From Alphaproteobacteria bacterium (lineage in GTDB: Bacteria; Pseudomonadota; Alphaproteobacteria; Micropepsales; Micropepsaceae): a stretch of DNA of 44,799 nt. A program made the position numbers and the translations under genes. Positions 35,110 to 43,545 of this stretch are shown piece by piece. The stretch spans positions 1 to 44,799 of the forward strand of contig JAEUMK010000046.1 in the NCBI GenBank assembly GCA_016792565.1, written 5' to 3'. How positions within the stretch are numbered: position 1 is the first letter of the stretch; every line of letters starts with the position of its first letter. A model generated the notes under the pieces. That model worked only from the letters and a program-made list of their open reading frames with translations. It searched no databases and was not told the origin of the DNA.

Positions 35110-36054
35110 TCACACGCTCTTCAGGAACGCCTCGATCTCGTCCGGCGTCTCCAGCGACAGCGGCTCGACATCCTTGGTGATGCGCTTGGCCATGCCGGTC
35201 AGCACCTTGCCGGCCCCCGCCTCGACCACCTTGGTGACGCCGAGCGAGGGCATCTTCTCGATGGTCTCGCGCCAGCGCACCCGCCCCGTCACCTGCTCGA
35301 CCAGCAGGCGGCGGATCTCGTCCGGCTCGATGACCGGCATCACCGAGACGTTCGAGATGACCGGCAGCGACGGCACGGCGATCGTCGCACGGGCGAGGTT
35401 ATCCTCCATCTCGCGGGCGGCCGGGGCCATCAGCGGCGAATGGAAGGGGGCGCTGACGGGCAGCATCATCGCCCGCTTGATGCCGTGCGCCTTGACCAGT
35501 TCGGCGGCGCGCTCGATCGCCGCCTTGTGGCCGCTGATCACCACCTGGCCCGGCGCGTTGTCGTTGGCGACGGCGGCGATCTCGGTGGCGCTCGAGGCTT
35601 CCTTGCACAGCGCCTCGGCCTGCGCGATCTCGGCGCCCAGCAGGGCGGCCATCGCGCCGATGCCGACCGGAACGGCGCGCTGCATCGCCTGGCCGCGGGC
35701 TTTGAGAAGCCGCGCCGCATCGCTCAGCGTGAACGCCCCGGCCGCCGCCAGCGCCGAATATTCGCCCAGCGAATGCCCGGCGACATGGCTGCAGCGGCGG
35801 GCCAGCACGAAGCCGCCCTCGCGCTCCAGCACGCGGACGATCGCCATCGACACCGCCATCAGCGCCGGCTGGGCGTTCTCGGTCAGTGTCAGGTCGCCTT
35901 CCGGCCCCTCCCACATCAGGCGCGAGAGCTTCTGCGACAGCGCCTCGTCCACCTCGGCGAAGACGTCGCGCGCCGCGCCGAACGCGTCGGCCAGCGCCTT
36001 GCCCATGCCGACGGCCTGGCTGCCCTGGCCGGGAAAGGTGAATGCGATCGTCAT
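35110..36054 (-). CDS. fabD: Malonyl-CoA:ACP transacylase
   Basis: Loads malonyl groups onto ACP, 314 residues. FPGQGSQAVGMG (7-18) forms the oxyanion-hole region. The nucleophile is S95 in GHSLGEYSAL and the catalytic histidine is H205 in SAPFHSPLM. First gene of the minus-strand fabD-fabG-acpP-fabF run. The 201 bp upstream, to the lectin gene, show GC-rich direct repeats (TGCCGGGCGGCGG twice) but no convincing promoter. Confidence 0.97.
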   Translation of the reverse strand: MTIAFTFPGQGSQAVGMGKALADAFGAARDVFAEVDEALSQKLSRLMWEGPEGDLTLTENAQPALMAVSMAIVRVLEREGGFVLARRCSHVAGHSLGEYSALAAAGAFTLSDAARLLKARGQAMQRAVPVGIGAMAALLGAEIAQAEALCKEASSATEIAAVANDNAPGQVVISGHKAAIERAAELVKAHGIKRAMMLPVSAPFHSPLMAPAAREMEDNLARATIAVPSLPVISNVSVMPVIEPDEIRRLLVEQVTGRVRWRETIEKMPSLGVTKVVEAGAGKVLTGMAKRITKDVEPLSLETPDEIEAFLKSV

Positions 36055-36255
36055 GCTGAAATCCTGCCCGTTGCGCGGGGGCGGTTGAGCATTGCCGGGC
36101 GGCGGGAGTCAAGAATGCCGGGCGGCGGCGGCGTGTGCGCCGCAGCATGAGCGGTGCAACGGAACGCCCGCCACTGCGTTCGGTCATTGGCGGTTCACGT
36201 CCGGCCCGCTAGGCTTCCCTTCAACCGACCGTCCTTTCCGGGAGACTCGCCTCCG

Positions 36256-37131
36256 ATGGTTCCGCTTCGCCGCCTCCTGCCCGCCCTCGCCGCCGCCGCG
36301 GCGATCTTCGCATTCGCGCCCGCTGCCCGGGCCGAAGTCCTGGAAGCCGGCAACGCCCCCGGCCTCTGCCTCGATTTCGGCGGCGGCCAGGGCGCGATCT
36401 ATCGCTGCACGGGTTCCAGCACGCAGGACATCGGCCTGCCGCAGCGCGGCTCGGGCTCGCTCAAAGTCTCGGGCAGCTGCGTCGCCGCCGCCGGCGCCGG
36501 CCAGGTGCTCTACCTCGCGCGCTGCCGCAGCAACCGCGACGACCAGCGCTGGCTCTACGACAGCAACGGCGCGCTGGTGAACAAGAACGGGCTGTGCGCC
36601 GACGTCGAGGGCGGCCGCCGCCGCGAGGGCACGCGGGTCATCGCCTATTACTGCAACGGCCGGGCGAACCAGCGCTGGACGGTCGGCGGCGACTATGACG
36701 GCGGCTATCCGCCGCCGCCCCCGCCGGGCGGCGGCTATCCGGGCGGCGGCGACTACCAGACCGCGCTGCTCACGCCGATGCATGCGCCGGGCATGTGCCT
36801 CGATGTCGACGGCGGCAGCAACAGGCTGATCATCTTCACCTGCCATGGCCGCTCCAACCAGCGCTTCTCGTTCACGACCTATGGCGAGACCGAGATCCAG
36901 GTCGGCCGCAACTGCGTGACCGCGCCGTCCTCGACCGGCCGGCAGCTTTATGTCGCGCGCTGCACCGGGGCCTATTCGCAGCGCTGGAGCGTCCAGACCG
37001 ACGGCACGATCCGCAGCGCGTCGGGCCATTGCATGGACGTCGACGGGGCCAGCCGTCAGCCATCCGCCGAGGTCCAGCTCTATCGCTGTTCGGGCAAGAC
37101 CAACCAGCGCTGGATCGCCATCAACCGCTGA
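36256..37131 (+). CDS. Secreted tandem ricin-type beta-trefoil lectin
   Basis: A 291-residue exported protein with a signal peptide (1-26, ending PAARA). It carries two ricin B-like beta-trefoil domains (about 27-160 and 185-291). They are joined by a Gly/Pro/Tyr-rich linker (about 162-184, including YPPPPPPGGGYPGGG). QxW motifs are DQRW and NQRW in the first domain and NQRF, SQRW and NQRW in the second; the first repeat of domain 1 has lost it (TQDI). Cysteine pairs recur in each repeat. No enzymatic domain is attached, so it probably only binds carbohydrate. Specificity unknown. Confidence 0.85.
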   Translation: MVPLRRLLPALAAAAAIFAFAPAARAEVLEAGNAPGLCLDFGGGQGAIYRCTGSSTQDIGLPQRGSGSLKVSGSCVAAAGAGQVLYLARCRSNRDDQRWLYDSNGALVNKNGLCADVEGGRRREGTRVIAYYCNGRANQRWTVGGDYDGGYPPPPPPGGGYPGGGDYQTALLTPMHAPGMCLDVDGGSNRLIIFTCHGRSNQRFSFTTYGETEIQVGRNCVTAPSSTGRQLYVARCTGAYSQRWSVQTDGTIRSASGHCMDVDGASRQPSAEVQLYRCSGKTNQRWIAINR

Positions 37132-37172
37132 CGCGCCGTTCGGGGCCGTCGCCACAACAGGGGGAAAGCGCC

Positions 37173-38309
37173 ATGGGCGCACCGCAAGTCCATGGCCGCT
37201 GCGATCCGCGCTTCGCGGCCGCACGAGACGCCTTCGAGGCCAATCTGAAGTCGGGCGCCGATGTCGGCGCCTCCTTCGCCGCGACGATCGACGGCGAGCT
37301 CGTCGTCGATCTCTGGGGCGGCTTCAAGGACGCGGCGGGGACAGAGCCCTGGGAAGAGGACACGATCGTCAACGTCTACTCGACGACCAAGACGATGTGC
37401 GCCCTGACCGCCCTGCTCTGCGCCGACCGCGGCCTCATCGCCTTCGACGATCCGGTCGCCAAATACTGGCCGAGCTTCGCCGAGAACGGCAAGCGGGACA
37501 TCACCGTCGGCCAGCTGATGAGCCACAGTTCCGGCCTCTCGGGTTTCGAGAAGAAGATCGAGCCGGGCGAGCTCTACGACTGGGACCACGTCTGCCGCCT
37601 GCTCGCCCACCAGACCCCATGGTGGGAACCCGGCACGCGCTCGGGCTACCACGCGATCACCCAGGGCTATCTCGTCGGCGAGGTGGTGCGTCGCGCCACC
37701 GGCAAGACGCTGGGCACCGTGTTCCGCGAGGAGATCGCGGGGCCGCTCGGGGCCGACTTCCACATCGGGCTGCCGCCCGAAGCCGACGCGCGGGCCGGCG
37801 AACTGATCCCGCCGGAAAAAGGCCTCCTCGCCGCGACGCCCGGCGGCGACATCGCGAGGCGGACGCTCGGCAACCCCGCGCTCAGCGCGCTCGAGCCGCG
37901 CCACACGCCCTGGCGGCGCGCCGAGATCCCGGCGGCCGGCGGCTTCGGCAATGCCCGCTCGGTCGCCCGCATCCAGGCGATCCTCGCCAATGGCGGGGCG
38001 GCCGGGGGCAAGCGCTTCCTCTCCGAAGCCGGGGCGCGCCGGGCGCTGGAGCTCCAGGTCGACAACACCGATCTGGTGCTGGGCATCCCGGTCCGCTTCG
38101 GCCTCGGCTACGGCATGCCCAGCCTCGTGGTGCCCTTCCCGCACGAGAATACGGTCTTCTGGGGCGGCTGGGGCGGCTCGCTGATCGTCGTCGACTACGA
38201 TGCGCGCATGACCTTCGCCTACGTGATGAACCGCATGAACTCGACCACCACGGGCGACGCCCGGGTCGCCGGCATGATCATGGGCATGTTCGGCGGCCTC
38301 GCCGCGTGA
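37173..38309 (+). CDS. Serine hydrolase, beta-lactamase/EstB-like family
   Basis: A 378-residue cytoplasmic-looking enzyme (no signal peptide) of the penicillin-binding-protein fold. The nucleophile motif is STTK (S70, K73). SGYHAITQGYL contains Y159 in place of the Y-x-N tyrosine. The third motif is WGGWGGS rather than the KTG of true beta-lactamases, as in family VIII carboxylesterases. An esterase is therefore the likely activity; the substrate is unknown. AGGGGGAAAG precedes the ATG. It is coupled by GTGA to the next gene. Confidence 0.88.
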   Translation: MGAPQVHGRCDPRFAAARDAFEANLKSGADVGASFAATIDGELVVDLWGGFKDAAGTEPWEEDTIVNVYSTTKTMCALTALLCADRGLIAFDDPVAKYWPSFAENGKRDITVGQLMSHSSGLSGFEKKIEPGELYDWDHVCRLLAHQTPWWEPGTRSGYHAITQGYLVGEVVRRATGKTLGTVFREEIAGPLGADFHIGLPPEADARAGELIPPEKGLLAATPGGDIARRTLGNPALSALEPRHTPWRRAEIPAAGGFGNARSVARIQAILANGGAAGGKRFLSEAGARRALELQVDNTDLVLGIPVRFGLGYGMPSLVVPFPHENTVFWGGWGGSLIVVDYDARMTFAYVMNRMNSTTTGDARVAGMIMGMFGGLAA

Positions 38310-39055
38310 CGGCGAAGAAGGTGCTGCGCGTCTCCTTCCTGGAGCGCATCGACAGCGCCTGGGGCGAGATCACCATCGCCATGGCGGCGAAGACCGGGGC
38401 CATCATCTATGCCCAGGGCGGCTGCCATCAGAGCGAGTCCGACGGGCGCGGCGTCAGCCTCTCGTCCTACATCCACGCGATCCACAGCCTCGTCCGCCAG
38501 GCCGGGGCGCGCAGCGTGCTGATGATCGGCTGCGGCGGCGGCGTGCTCGGCACGATGCTCTCGGCCGACGGCGTCGCGGTGACGATGGTCGACATCAACC
38601 CCGCCTCGCCCTATGTCGCGCGGCGCTATTTCGGCCTGCCCGACAGCGTGCCGTTCCATGTCGAGGACGGCGCCGCCTACCTGGCGCGCGGCAGGTCGAA
38701 ATTCGACGCCATCGTGCTCGACGCCTACCACGCCTCCGAGATCCCGGAGCACCTGACCACGCCGGCCTTTTTCGAAAGCGCGGCGGCGCGGCTGACGAAG
38801 AAGGGCGCGCTCCTCGTCAACGTCTTCCTGCAGGACGACGCCGACCGCGACGCCCAGACCATCGCCCGCACCCTCCGGGGCGTCTTCCCCGAGGTCCGCC
38901 TGCTCGACGAGCCCGGCGCCCGCGAGCGCAACGCGATTCTCATGGCCGGCCATGTCGCGCCTCTCGCCCGGCCCTGGCTGACGATGCGCCCGCGCACCGC
39001 CGCCGAGGACATCCGCGCCGAGCTGAAGCGCCTCGACTTCCAACGCCTCCCCTGA
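38306..39055 (+). CDS. Spermidine-synthase-like methyltransferase-fold protein
   Basis: A 249-residue protein with a Rossmann methyltransferase fold. The cofactor loop MIGCGGGVLG lies at about 73-82, an acidic residue ends strand 2 in VDINP (about 97-101), and LDAYHASEIPEHL lies at about 136-148. The N-terminal beta region (SAWGEITIAM) matches the spermidine synthase layout. The GGG(D/E)G motif of true aminopropyltransferases is replaced by GCGGG, so polyamine synthesis is doubtful. The GTG at 38306 overlaps the hydrolase stop, and no ATG is available nearby. Confidence 0.8.
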   Translation: MTAKKVLRVSFLERIDSAWGEITIAMAAKTGAIIYAQGGCHQSESDGRGVSLSSYIHAIHSLVRQAGARSVLMIGCGGGVLGTMLSADGVAVTMVDINPASPYVARRYFGLPDSVPFHVEDGAAYLARGRSKFDAIVLDAYHASEIPEHLTTPAFFESAAARLTKKGALLVNVFLQDDADRDAQTIARTLRGVFPEVRLLDEPGARERNAILMAGHVAPLARPWLTMRPRTAAEDIRAELKRLDFQRLP

Positions 39056-39077
39056 CGCCCCAGCTCAAACGGTCCTC

Positions 39078-39155
39078 ATCCTGAGGAGGGCGCAAAGCGC
39101 CCGTCTCGATCCTGAGGAGGGCGCAAAGCGCCCGTCTCGAAGGACGCACCGCGCC
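39078..39155. repeat. Tandem 31-bp REP-like repeat
   Basis: Two identical 31-bp units (39078-39108 and 39109-39139), each with ATCCTGAGGAGG and a hairpin GGGCG-CAAA-GCGCCC. They are followed by a tail CTCGAAGGACGCACCGCGCC that recurs exactly at 43768-43787. Located between two convergent genes. Confidence 0.9.
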
Positions 39156-39160
39156 GAACG

Positions 39161-39829
39161 CTAGCCCCAGTGCCAGGTGGTGAAGCTCTCCACCGGCTCG
39201 CGTTCGGCGACCAGGGTATTCACCGGATCGCTTTCGTCGGCATAGCCGAGCGACAGGCCGCAGACGATGTAGTCCTCGTCCGGCACGTTCAGCACCCGCC
39301 GCGTCACCGTCCAGTAATTGTTCCAGGCGCCCTGGGCGCAGGTCGAAAGCCCGCGGTCCGCCGCCGCCAGCATGAAGCTCTGCATGAACAGCCCGACGTC
39401 GAGATAGCTCATCGGCCCCAGGTCCTTGTCGATGGTGAAGATCAGTCCGACCGGCGCGTCGAAGAACTTGTAGTTGCGGCCCCACTGCGCCCAGTTGGCC
39501 GCCGCGTCGCCCTTGGGGATGCCGATGAGGCCGTACATCGCCTTGCCCAGCGTGCGCATGCGCGTGACATAGGGCTCCTTGCGCTTGGCCGACCGCGGGA
39601 ACTCGGGCGCGGCGTCGGCGGGGTTGGCCTCGCGATGGGCCAGCACCTCGGCGACCAGCCGGTCGCGCGTCGCCCCGGCGACGACATGCACCTTCCAGGG
39701 CTGGACATTGGTGCCCGACGGGGCCAGCGCCGCCTCGGCGAGCAGCGCCTCGACCGTGGCGCGCGGCACCGGATCGGGCCGGAAGGCGCGCACCGAGCGG
39801 CGGGTGCGCAGGGCGTCGGACAACTCCAT
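39161..39829 (-). CDS. Nitroreductase family protein
   Basis: A 222-residue flavoprotein, probably FMN-dependent and NAD(P)H-using. LRTRRSVRAFRPDPVP (about 7-22) and APSGTNVQPWKVHVV (about 37-51) are the FMN-binding segments. MSYLDVGLFMQSFMLAAADR and GLSTCAQGAWNNYW, then VCGLSLGYADESDPVNTL, are typical of the family. The ATG at 39829 gives the standard MELSDALRTRRS start. Substrate unknown. Confidence 0.92.
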   Translation of the reverse strand: MELSDALRTRRSVRAFRPDPVPRATVEALLAEAALAPSGTNVQPWKVHVVAGATRDRLVAEVLAHREANPADAAPEFPRSAKRKEPYVTRMRTLGKAMYGLIGIPKGDAAANWAQWGRNYKFFDAPVGLIFTIDKDLGPMSYLDVGLFMQSFMLAAADRGLSTCAQGAWNNYWTVTRRVLNVPDEDYIVCGLSLGYADESDPVNTLVAEREPVESFTTWHWG

Positions 39830-39912
39830 CGTGATCTCCGGATTGGGGAATGGCGGCGGGCGATCCTTAGCAGGCGCGGCGCCGCCGCTGCCATGCCCGG
39901 ATTCGCCCCGCC

Positions 39913-40752
39913 CTAACCCTTGAGCAGCCCCAGAAGGGTCGAGCGCGCCGCGACGCGGCCGATATTCGCCTTGACGATCTCGTCCAGCCGCCCGCCCTCT
40001 GCGTAGTTCGCCGGCACGGCGCAGTGCACCCGCCCGTCCTTCAGGTAGCGCGTCGCCTTGCTGCGCGCGCCCTTGGCGTTGGGCTGGAAGACGGCGATCG
40101 ACAGCCCGCCCTGGTCCTTCACCATGCGGAACGAGGGCACGTCGGTCTCGCCGTCGCCGATGAAGATCATGTTCTCGAACGGCACCGGGCGGCTGCGCTG
40201 CTCGATGACCTGGTTGACCTTGGCGTTGTCGGTGATGTCGTGCGCGCCCTTGTTGATGCGGAACAGGAACTGCGTCTTGGTGGTGTAGTTGATCGCCAGC
40301 GCCGGCCACACCGCCTCGCCGTCCTCGTCGTAGAGGAACTTGGAGGCATAGACGCGGGTGAACTTGCCCGCGATCGAGGTGCCCGCCACGATCTCCTCGT
40401 TGCCCGACGAGACGATGTAGTGCTCGACGTTGACGCCGCGCGCCTTGCCGTAGGCGTTGATGCGGTCGAACCAGTCCTCGACGCCCTCGAACAGCGGCAG
40501 GCCGTGGCCGTGGCGCTGGAAGTCATCGCGGCGCACCGGAATGCCCTTGGCGCGGGCCCGCATCAGCATCAGGTTCATGTAGGCGAGGATCGGATCGGCC
40601 TGGTGCTGCTTGGCGTGGGCCACGACCTCGCCCCAGAAGGCCTTGGGCTTCACCCCCAGGGCCGGGATGAAATTGTGCTCCTGCATGTTGCCGGGGGCCA
40701 GCGTGCCGTCGAAATCGTAGGCGATGGCCATCGTGTAGGGTTTGCGGGACAA
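39913..40752 (-). CDS. HAD-superfamily phosphatase-like hydrolase
   Basis: A 279-residue protein. Motif I is AYDFDGTLAP with nucleophile D13 and D15. The serine motif lies in YIVSSGNEE and motif IV is FIGDGETDVPSF (about 195-206). A large cap lies between motif I and the serine motif. The start is most likely the TTG at 40752, because GGAG lies about 8 nt upstream; the ATG at 40731 has none. Probably phosphoserine-phosphatase-like in chemistry, substrate unknown. Confidence 0.85.
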   Translation of the reverse strand: MSRKPYTMAIAYDFDGTLAPGNMQEHNFIPALGVKPKAFWGEVVAHAKQHQADPILAYMNLMLMRARAKGIPVRRDDFQRHGHGLPLFEGVEDWFDRINAYGKARGVNVEHYIVSSGNEEIVAGTSIAGKFTRVYASKFLYDEDGEAVWPALAINYTTKTQFLFRINKGAHDITDNAKVNQVIEQRSRPVPFENMIFIGDGETDVPSFRMVKDQGGLSIAVFQPNAKGARSKATRYLKDGRVHCAVPANYAEGGRLDEIVKANIGRVAARSTLLGLLKG

Positions 40753-40809
40753 AGCGCGGTCTCCGGATGGGGCGCACCCGTCTATGCGCCCGATATGTTA
40801 ATCCTGCGC

Positions 40810-42501
40810 TTACCAGCCCCGTCCCCCGCCGCCGCCGCCGCCGCCGCCCACCCGGCCGGAGCCGATGCCGGACGAGCCGCTTCGCCCGGCCGCGACCGGG
40901 CTGTGGTCCACGGCGCTGCGGACCCGGGCGGCGAACGCCGCCGGCTTCAGTCCCGCCACGACGCCGCTGGCGAAGCGGCTCGGCGCTGCGGCGGGATCGT
41001 CGACCCGCACCGTGCGGCGGAACGCCTCGCTCCAGCTCTGCTCGACGTCCAGCGCCAGGGCGTAGGGAAAATATTTCTCGAACAGTTCGACCGTCATCTC
41101 GGGCGGGTGCAGCGTCTCCCACTTGCCGCGTTCGGCGGTGTCGAGAAACATGCGGAAGCCCTCGATTCCGGCGCGCAGCTGCTGCGTCTCGGGGCTCGGC
41201 GCGATCATCAGGCGGCGGAACAATGCCACCATGACGAAACCCGAGACGGCGGCGAGGACGCCGGCAATATCCGCCGCAGACTTGTCCTCCATCGCCGACA
41301 GCGCCGCGATGACGGCGCACAGCAGGACCAAGATCGCCGCAACGCTGTAGCCCTCGCGGACGGGAAACCGGTCGCCATAGGCCCGCCCCAGTTCCGACTT
41401 CAGGCGATAGGCCGCCATGGTGACCGGATGCATGTCGGCCTTGCCGAGGCGGACCGTGTTGGAGGTTTCGAACAGGCGGCCGGTGACCGCCTCCTCGATG
41501 CGCGATAGCGCGTGCTGGCCCGGAACCAGCTTCAGCAAGGGCGGGCTTCGCCCTTCGGGCGGCACGATCTCGACGATGTCCCGCGCCGCCAGGTCCACCA
41601 GCATCGCCGCCAGCGCCGTGTCGTCATAGCCCTTGCGCCTCAGATAGCGCGCCTCCGCGGGGCTCATCATCAGCGGCGGCACGAATAGCGGGATGATCGT
41701 TCCAATCGGCGGATCGCGTCCATCGCGCCACCAGCCGAACAGCATGATGCCGAGCGCTGCCAGAAAGCCGCCGCCGCCGAGAAGCAGCGAGAGATTGCGT
41801 CCGAGCCAGGGCAGGAGGCCCGTCTTCCCGGTCTCGCGCACCACGCCGGAAGGCCATTGCACGGCGATGGTCAGGCCCTCCAGCCCCTCCAGCCGCCGGG
41901 TGGTGCTCACCTCCAGGACGTTCGGCGCCGCCGGCGCCGCGGTCGCGTCGCGCCCGCTCTCGCCGCGCGCGCCGGTATAGGCGTCGTAGGCGGTGATCGC
42001 CGCGCCGTCCGGCAGCACGATCCGGGCGCTCGCCCGTTCGATTGGCCAGATCCAGCCGTCGCCGGTGACGTTCCAGTAGAGCTCGTCGACGGTTTCGAAG
42101 AAGCGGACCTGCCCGCCGGTGCGATAGACGATCTGGTAGACATGCGCGCCGCGCGCCAGCCGCGTGTCCTCGTCGCCGAGGCGGATATCGACGCCTGCCC
42201 GCGTCTCGGTCACCTCGAAGGGTTCCGGCACGCCGTTGCGCGTCGCCGAGACCATTTCGAAGTCGCGGTCGCGCGAGCCATCGGCCAGCAAGGTCGGGAA
42301 CTCGCGCACGATGCCGCGGCGGATCGACAGGCCCTCCGAAACGATCGCGATCCGTTCGGTGACCGTCAGCATGGCGTCGGGCGCGACCACGATGTCGGCG
42401 TGGAATTCCGTGATGCGCTCGGCCGCGAGGCCTAAGGGGACCGCAAGCCCGAGCCCGAGCGCGAGCAGCAGTCTCGCGGCGAACTTCCGCCCCACCGTCA
42501 T
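40810..42501 (-). CDS. DUF2207 membrane protein
   Basis: A 563-residue protein. It has a signal peptide (1-27), an extracytoplasmic DUF2207 beta domain (about 28-230, with ERITEFHADIVVAPDAMLTV, IRRGIVREFPT and ELYWNVTGDGW) and a membrane helix (about 235-258). A cytoplasmic stretch follows with MSPAEARYLRRKGYDDTALA, then two helices (about 390-440). After a region typical of the family it ends in a Gly-rich tail with nine consecutive glycines and terminal Trp. Function unknown. The lemA gene that often accompanies it is absent. Divergent from the LCCL gene across 75 bp. Confidence 0.88.
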   Translation of the reverse strand: MTVGRKFAARLLLALGLGLAVPLGLAAERITEFHADIVVAPDAMLTVTERIAIVSEGLSIRRGIVREFPTLLADGSRDRDFEMVSATRNGVPEPFEVTETRAGVDIRLGDEDTRLARGAHVYQIVYRTGGQVRFFETVDELYWNVTGDGWIWPIERASARIVLPDGAAITAYDAYTGARGESGRDATAAPAAPNVLEVSTTRRLEGLEGLTIAVQWPSGVVRETGKTGLLPWLGRNLSLLLGGGGFLAALGIMLFGWWRDGRDPPIGTIIPLFVPPLMMSPAEARYLRRKGYDDTALAAMLVDLAARDIVEIVPPEGRSPPLLKLVPGQHALSRIEEAVTGRLFETSNTVRLGKADMHPVTMAAYRLKSELGRAYGDRFPVREGYSVAAILVLLCAVIAALSAMEDKSAADIAGVLAAVSGFVMVALFRRLMIAPSPETQQLRAGIEGFRMFLDTAERGKWETLHPPEMTVELFEKYFPYALALDVEQSWSEAFRRTVRVDDPAAAPSRFASGVVAGLKPAAFAARVRSAVDHSPVAAGRSGSSGIGSGRVGGGGGGGGGRGW

Positions 42502-42576
42502 CTGCGACCCTCTGCCCCGTTGCCCCGTTCTGGCTATACTGATGGCCTACGAGCATCGTCCCTGGGAGAGATCATC

Positions 42577-43506
42577 ATGACGCACCTGACCCGGCTGCTG
42601 AGCGCCGCCCTCGCCATCGCCGCCGCGCCGGCGGCCCTTGCCGGCCAGGCCTGTCCGAACGACGCGATCTCCGTCACCGGCACGGCCGAGGCGCCCTTCG
42701 CCTGCACCTGCGCGCCGGGCGTCAACGCCTCGGGCTGGGTCTACGGCACCGACCGCTACACCGCCGATTCCGCGATCTGCACCTCGGCCGTGCATGCGGG
42801 CGTCATCCAGGCCGGGCCTGGCGGCGACGTGACGCTCTACACCGGCGAGGGCTGCGGTTCGTTCGTCTCGACGACGAGGAACGGCATCACCTCCGCCTCG
42901 TGGGGCAGCTACGGCGCGACCTTCGCCTTCGTGACGCCGCTCCCGGCCTGCGCGACGGCCGCCGCCGCGACGCCCGCCCCGACCGCGACCCCCGCGCCGG
43001 GCGCGACCCCGGCCGCCACCCCGCCGGCCGGCGGCGCCGCCGACGGCCCCGCCGCCTGGCAGGCGCGCGGCGACAAATACGCCGCCGTCCTGCCCGAGCC
43101 CCTGCCCGGCTGGGAGGCGACCAAGGCCGAAGGCTTCTGGGAGAACTCGGCGATGACCCAGAAGATCGTCGAGGGACACCGCACCTACAAGAAGGGCGGC
43201 GGCATGCAGTCCGACGTCTTCGTCGCCATCTTCAACAACCCCGACGGCACGCCGCACGAGCGCACCGAGCTTCTGTGGAACGACGAGGCCGCCCGCACCG
43301 CCGACGGCTGCACGATGGGCGAGGCGGCGGGACGCAAGGCGATGACCTGCGACCGCAGCGGCGACATCCGCGTCGTCTTCCGCATGGAGAGCGGGCTTTT
43401 CGCCTCCGTCGGCATCCTCGGCTCGCACGACACGACCCGCGAGGACATCGACGCCTACGTCGCCAAGCTCGACTTCCCGGCGATCGAGAAGCTGCCGATG
43501 CAGTAA
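42577..43506 (+). CDS. Secreted LCCL-domain protein
   Basis: A 309-residue exported protein. It has a signal peptide (1-22, ending AALA) and an LCCL domain (about 26-127). Recognisable LCCL features are GWVYGTDRYTADSAICTSAV followed by HAGVI and GGDVTLYTGEG, with four cysteines in the usual spacing. An Ala/Pro/Thr linker (about 128-152) leads to a C-terminal domain (about 155-309) that I do not recognise; it has LPEPLPGWEATKAEGFW and two cysteines. LCCL is best known from animal extracellular proteins and is uncommon in bacteria. GGGAG lies about 9 nt before the ATG. Confidence 0.85.
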   Translation: MTHLTRLLSAALAIAAAPAALAGQACPNDAISVTGTAEAPFACTCAPGVNASGWVYGTDRYTADSAICTSAVHAGVIQAGPGGDVTLYTGEGCGSFVSTTRNGITSASWGSYGATFAFVTPLPACATAAAATPAPTATPAPGATPAATPPAGGAADGPAAWQARGDKYAAVLPEPLPGWEATKAEGFWENSAMTQKIVEGHRTYKKGGGMQSDVFVAIFNNPDGTPHERTELLWNDEAARTADGCTMGEAAGRKAMTCDRSGDIRVVFRMESGLFASVGILGSHDTTREDIDAYVAKLDFPAIEKLPMQ

Positions 43507-43545
43507 CCGGGCCTCGCCACCGCGCCAGGACGGCCCGACACCCGG

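Noticed and set aside
37173-38309. Class C beta-lactamase (resistance gene)
   Set aside because: There is no signal peptide and the KTG motif is replaced by WGG, which points to an esterase.
38306-39055. Genuine spermidine synthase (speE)
   Set aside because: The GGG(D/E)G substrate loop is missing and no speD or other polyamine gene is linked.
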